Source of the DNA: Kribbella capetownensis
GTDB taxonomy: Bacteria > Actinomycetota > Actinomycetes > Propionibacteriales > Kribbellaceae
NCBI RefSeq assembly: GCF_004331485.1
Contig: NZ_SJKD01000001.1
Location: forward strand, 124,001-188,000
Direction: 5' to 3'
DNA length: 64,000 bases
Shown here: in pieces, positions 61,901-64,000 of the stretch
Layout: each line of letters begins with the position of its first letter
Position numbering within the stretch: position 1 is the first letter of the stretch
The notes under the pieces: model-generated
Told to the model about the DNA's origin: nothing
What the model saw: the letters and a program-made list of their open reading frames with translations, nothing else
Databases searched by the model: none
Translations under genes and position numbers: made by a program

Positions 61901-61952
61901 AAACCGGTCCGGGCCGTCGATCCCCCACCCCTCCGACGGCCTGGGCCGGTTT
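61901..61952. terminator. shared terminator of NlpC/P60 and response regulator genes
   Basis: Positions 61901-61919 and 61934-61952 form a 19-base stem with two imperfect pairs (AAACCGG...CCGGTTT at the outer ends) and a C-rich loop, then TTTCTCT. It lies between convergent stops at 61854 and 61955 and can serve both. Confidence 0.75.
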
Positions 61953-61954
61953 CT

Positions 61955-62611
61955 CTATCCGTCCAGCAGACCGGCCTCGTAGGCGAGGATCGCGACCTGG
62001 ACCCGGTTGGTGGCGTCCAGCTTCACCAGCGCCCGCGACACGTGCGCCTTGACCGTCGCCTCGCTCATGAACAGTGCCTTGCCGATGTCGGAGTTCTGCA
62101 GCCCGCGGCCGACCTCCACCAGCACCTCGCGCTCGCGGTCGGTGAGCTTCGCGATCCGCTCCTTCGCCGCCCGCCGGCGGTCCGTCAGTGGATCGGCGGC
62201 GAAGTGCCCGATCAGCCGCCGGGTCACCGCGGGCGACAGCATCGCGTCCCCTGCCGCCACCACCTTGATCGCTTGCACCAACTCGCGCGGCGGGGTGTCC
62301 TTCAGCAGGAATCCGCTCGCCCCGGCCTGCAGCGCCCGGAAAACATAGTCGTCCAGGTCGAACGTCGTCAGGACGACGATCTTCGGCGGATCCGGCAGGG
62401 CCTGGACCTCACGGGTCGCGGCCAGGCCGTCCAGCCGCGGCATCCGGATATCCATCAGTACGACGTCCGGCCGGTGTTCCTTCACCATCCGCGCGGCGTC
62501 GGCACCGTCCTCGGCCTCGGCGACCACCTCGAGCTCGTCGTCCGACTCCAGGATCATCTTCAGCCCGGCCCGCACCAGCGCCTCGTCGTCCACGATCAGC
62601 AGCCGCGTCAT
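61955..62611 (-). CDS. NarL-type response regulator
   Basis: A 218-residue regulator. The receiver domain has the acidic pair in LLIVDDEAL, phospho-Asp in DVVLMDIRMP and the Thr of VVLTTF. The C-terminal LuxR helix-turn-helix is clear: LTDREREVLVEVGRGLQNSDIGKALFMSEATVKAHVSRAL. It overlaps the sensor kinase gene by four bases, so the two are made together. Its likely target is the divergent ABC transporter gene at 63942. Confidence 0.92.
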   Translation of the reverse strand: MTRLLIVDDEALVRAGLKMILESDDELEVVAEAEDGADAARMVKEHRPDVVLMDIRMPRLDGLAATREVQALPDPPKIVVLTTFDLDDYVFRALQAGASGFLLKDTPPRELVQAIKVVAAGDAMLSPAVTRRLIGHFAADPLTDRRRAAKERIAKLTDREREVLVEVGRGLQNSDIGKALFMSEATVKAHVSRALVKLDATNRVQVAILAYEAGLLDG

Positions 62612-63798
62612 CGTTCCCCTTCGTCCACATGCACAGGCTCGGCACTCTCCCGGCTGTCCGGCCAGGGCAGCCAGCCCTCGACCCGCCAGCCGCCTTCGGG
62701 CGTCGGTCCCGTCGACAGCCGCCCGCCGGCCAGCTGGACCCGCTCACGCAGTCCGACCAGTCCGGCACCGGCGCCCGGGAGCAGTGAACCAGCAGCCACA
62801 GGGCGCACGTTCGTCACCCTCACCGTCACGCCGTCGCCGCGGTCGCCGTACACGAGGACCTCGGTCGAGGCACCGCGGGCGTGCTTGTGCACGTTGGTCA
62901 GTGACTCCTGGACCACGCGGTAGACCGTCCGCCCGATCGATACCGGTACGTCGTCCGGCAGGTTGAACTCGCCCGCCACACTCACGCCCGCATCCCGCGA
63001 CGCCATCACGAGGCGCTCGAGGTCAGCGGCCCGCGGCACCGGAGTCAGGTCGGCACCGTCGACGCTGACGTCGGAACGCAGTACGCCGAGAACTTCGCGG
63101 AGATCCTCCATCGCCTGCCGCGCGGTCTCCCGGATCAACCGGGCCGACCCCTCGACCTTGTCCGGACCGACGGCCGGGTTCACCTCGAGGCCGCCGGCGT
63201 GCAGAGCGATCAGCGAGACCTTGTGCGCCAGTACGTCGTGCATCTCCTGGGCGATCCGGGCCCGCTCGCCCAGCCGCGCCTGCTCGCTGCGCAACTCGCG
63301 TTCGGCCTCGGCGCGCTCGGCCCGATCCCGCAGCGACACCATCAGGTCCCGGCGGGCGCCGATGTAGGCACCGGCCGCGATCCAGCTCCCGATCAGGAAC
63401 GGTCCGCTGAAGACCGACACCCAGAACCCGCCGCCCTCACTCCAGATGTTGAGGACGTAGGCGGCGTACGCGGACAGGCCGAGGATCGCGAGGACGAGGT
63501 CGCGGCGGCGGATCGCCAGGGTCAGCAGGGCGAGACCCATCGGGACGACGAGGCCCGCCGTCAGCATCGCGAGTACGCCGATCGCGGTCACGACGGCCGG
63601 GAACCGCCGGCGCCAGAACAGCGCGACCGACGCCACCCCGCCGGCGGCCAGGACGTACCAGTCCTTGATGTCCCAGCCGCCGTCACCGGAGGCCGCCTGG
63701 AGAACGATCGTGAGCAGGCTGAAGCCGACGTACAGGAAGTCGCGCAGGCGCGGGGCATGCCTGACCCACCAGGCGTACCACCGGCGCAACCGTCGCAT
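62608..63798 (-). CDS. sensor histidine kinase (HisKA_3)
   Basis: A 396-residue membrane kinase. Five to six hydrophobic segments in the first 155 residues form the sensor region with very short extracytoplasmic loops. The phosphorylated His is in AQEMHDVLAHKVSLI, the N box in VVQESLTNVHKHA, and GAGLVGLRERVQLAGG the ATP lid. Such intramembrane-sensing kinases often sit next to an ABC transporter and report membrane or antibiotic stress, and here one begins at 63942. Confidence 0.9.
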   Translation of the reverse strand: MRRLRRWYAWWVRHAPRLRDFLYVGFSLLTIVLQAASGDGGWDIKDWYVLAAGGVASVALFWRRRFPAVVTAIGVLAMLTAGLVVPMGLALLTLAIRRRDLVLAILGLSAYAAYVLNIWSEGGGFWVSVFSGPFLIGSWIAAGAYIGARRDLMVSLRDRAERAEAERELRSEQARLGERARIAQEMHDVLAHKVSLIALHAGGLEVNPAVGPDKVEGSARLIRETARQAMEDLREVLGVLRSDVSVDGADLTPVPRAADLERLVMASRDAGVSVAGEFNLPDDVPVSIGRTVYRVVQESLTNVHKHARGASTEVLVYGDRGDGVTVRVTNVRPVAAGSLLPGAGAGLVGLRERVQLAGGRLSTGPTPEGGWRVEGWLPWPDSRESAEPVHVDEGER

Positions 63799-63941
63799 TC
63801 TGTCAGCGTAGTTGCCCGCAGTACGCCGTCTCGTCCCCCATCCGGTGGGGGTCGGGGATGTCCCCGACAGACTTTCGTAGGGGGCTGGTCGAGCCTGTCG
63901 TCCGATGTGCCGAGGGGGTCGGCGACGGTTGACTCGACGTC

Positions 63942-64000
63942 ATGATCACCGTCGAGAACCTGACCAAGCGGTACGGCAGCACCACTGCCGTCCAGGACGT
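63942..64000 (+). CDS. ABC transporter ATP-binding protein (partial, start only)
   Basis: The first 19 residues, MITVENLTKRYGSTTAVQD, are a typical opening of an ABC ATPase (ENLTKRYG). The gene runs off the window edge. It is divergent from the sensor kinase, 143 bases apart, the usual layout of kinase-regulator systems that control ABC exporters. Confidence 0.8.
   Translation, partial: MITVENLTKRYGSTTAVQD

Noticed and set aside
1-64000. CRISPR array, prophage, insertion sequence or conjugative element
   Set aside because: No regularly spaced repeats, transposase, integrase or phage structural genes were recognised anywhere in the window.

Overview
The window is one contiguous piece of a high-GC, Gram-positive actinobacterial chromosome. 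The GC-rich third positions, Tat and lipobox sugar-binding proteins, MocR/ROK/LacI regulators, polyprenol-phosphate mannose synthase, class F-like sortase and the c-di-AMP riboswitch before a secreted NlpC/P60 protein all fit. The mix of genes resembles soil Nocardioidaceae such as Kribbella; that genus guess is from memory and was not searched. No phage, insertion sequence, CRISPR array or origin was seen.

Layout. 0-4.5 kb: the end of a LigD-type phosphoesterase gene, two paralogous nitroreductases around a secreted murein endopeptidase, a YciO/Sua5 protein and a ROK regulator. 4.6-19.3 kb: two sister operons, each with an ABC sugar importer (binding protein plus two permeases, no ATPase), a Gfo/Idh/MocA oxidoreductase, a small EthD or cupin protein, and a Tm-1-like (UPF0261) plus phosphoenolpyruvate-hydrolase-like TIM-barrel gene pair. 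They are separated by a convergent MocR regulator. The terminal pair is the split bacterial form of the two halves of the plant Tm-1 protein, and its reaction is not known to me. 19.3-26.4 kb: sortase, DUF4397 surface protein, a lipoprotein, an MFS exporter, an M23 peptidase, AlkD-like, SDR and STAS genes.

26.4-44.8 kb: a glycan-use locus. It holds a two-domain metallo-beta-lactamase-fold protein, a clan GH-D-like glycosidase, a LacI regulator, a third ABC importer, a ROK kinase, a SIS isomerase, GH38 alpha-mannosidase, GH2 beta-mannosidase, an unassigned alpha/alpha-barrel protein, and a kinase-aldolase pair on the other strand. Copies of a palindrome TGG(A/C)ATCGAT(T/G)CCA lie before the two plus-strand blocks, with two further variant copies inside genes, suggesting one LacI regulon for mannose-containing glycans.

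44.9-64 kb: mannosyl-carrier synthase, a zincin, two decayed genes, a tRNA-Glu/Asp/Phe cluster, a secreted dimethylformamidase-like protein, then small regulatory and stress genes: AraC, ECF sigma factor, TetR with an MFS exporter, GNAT, a PLP lyase, the riboswitch-NlpC gene, and a two-component system beside the start of an ABC ATPase gene. Four broken genes (LuxR-type regulator, zinc metallopeptidase, GNAT, SDR) lie between 46 and 56 kb; at least two keep their ends and have lost the middle.
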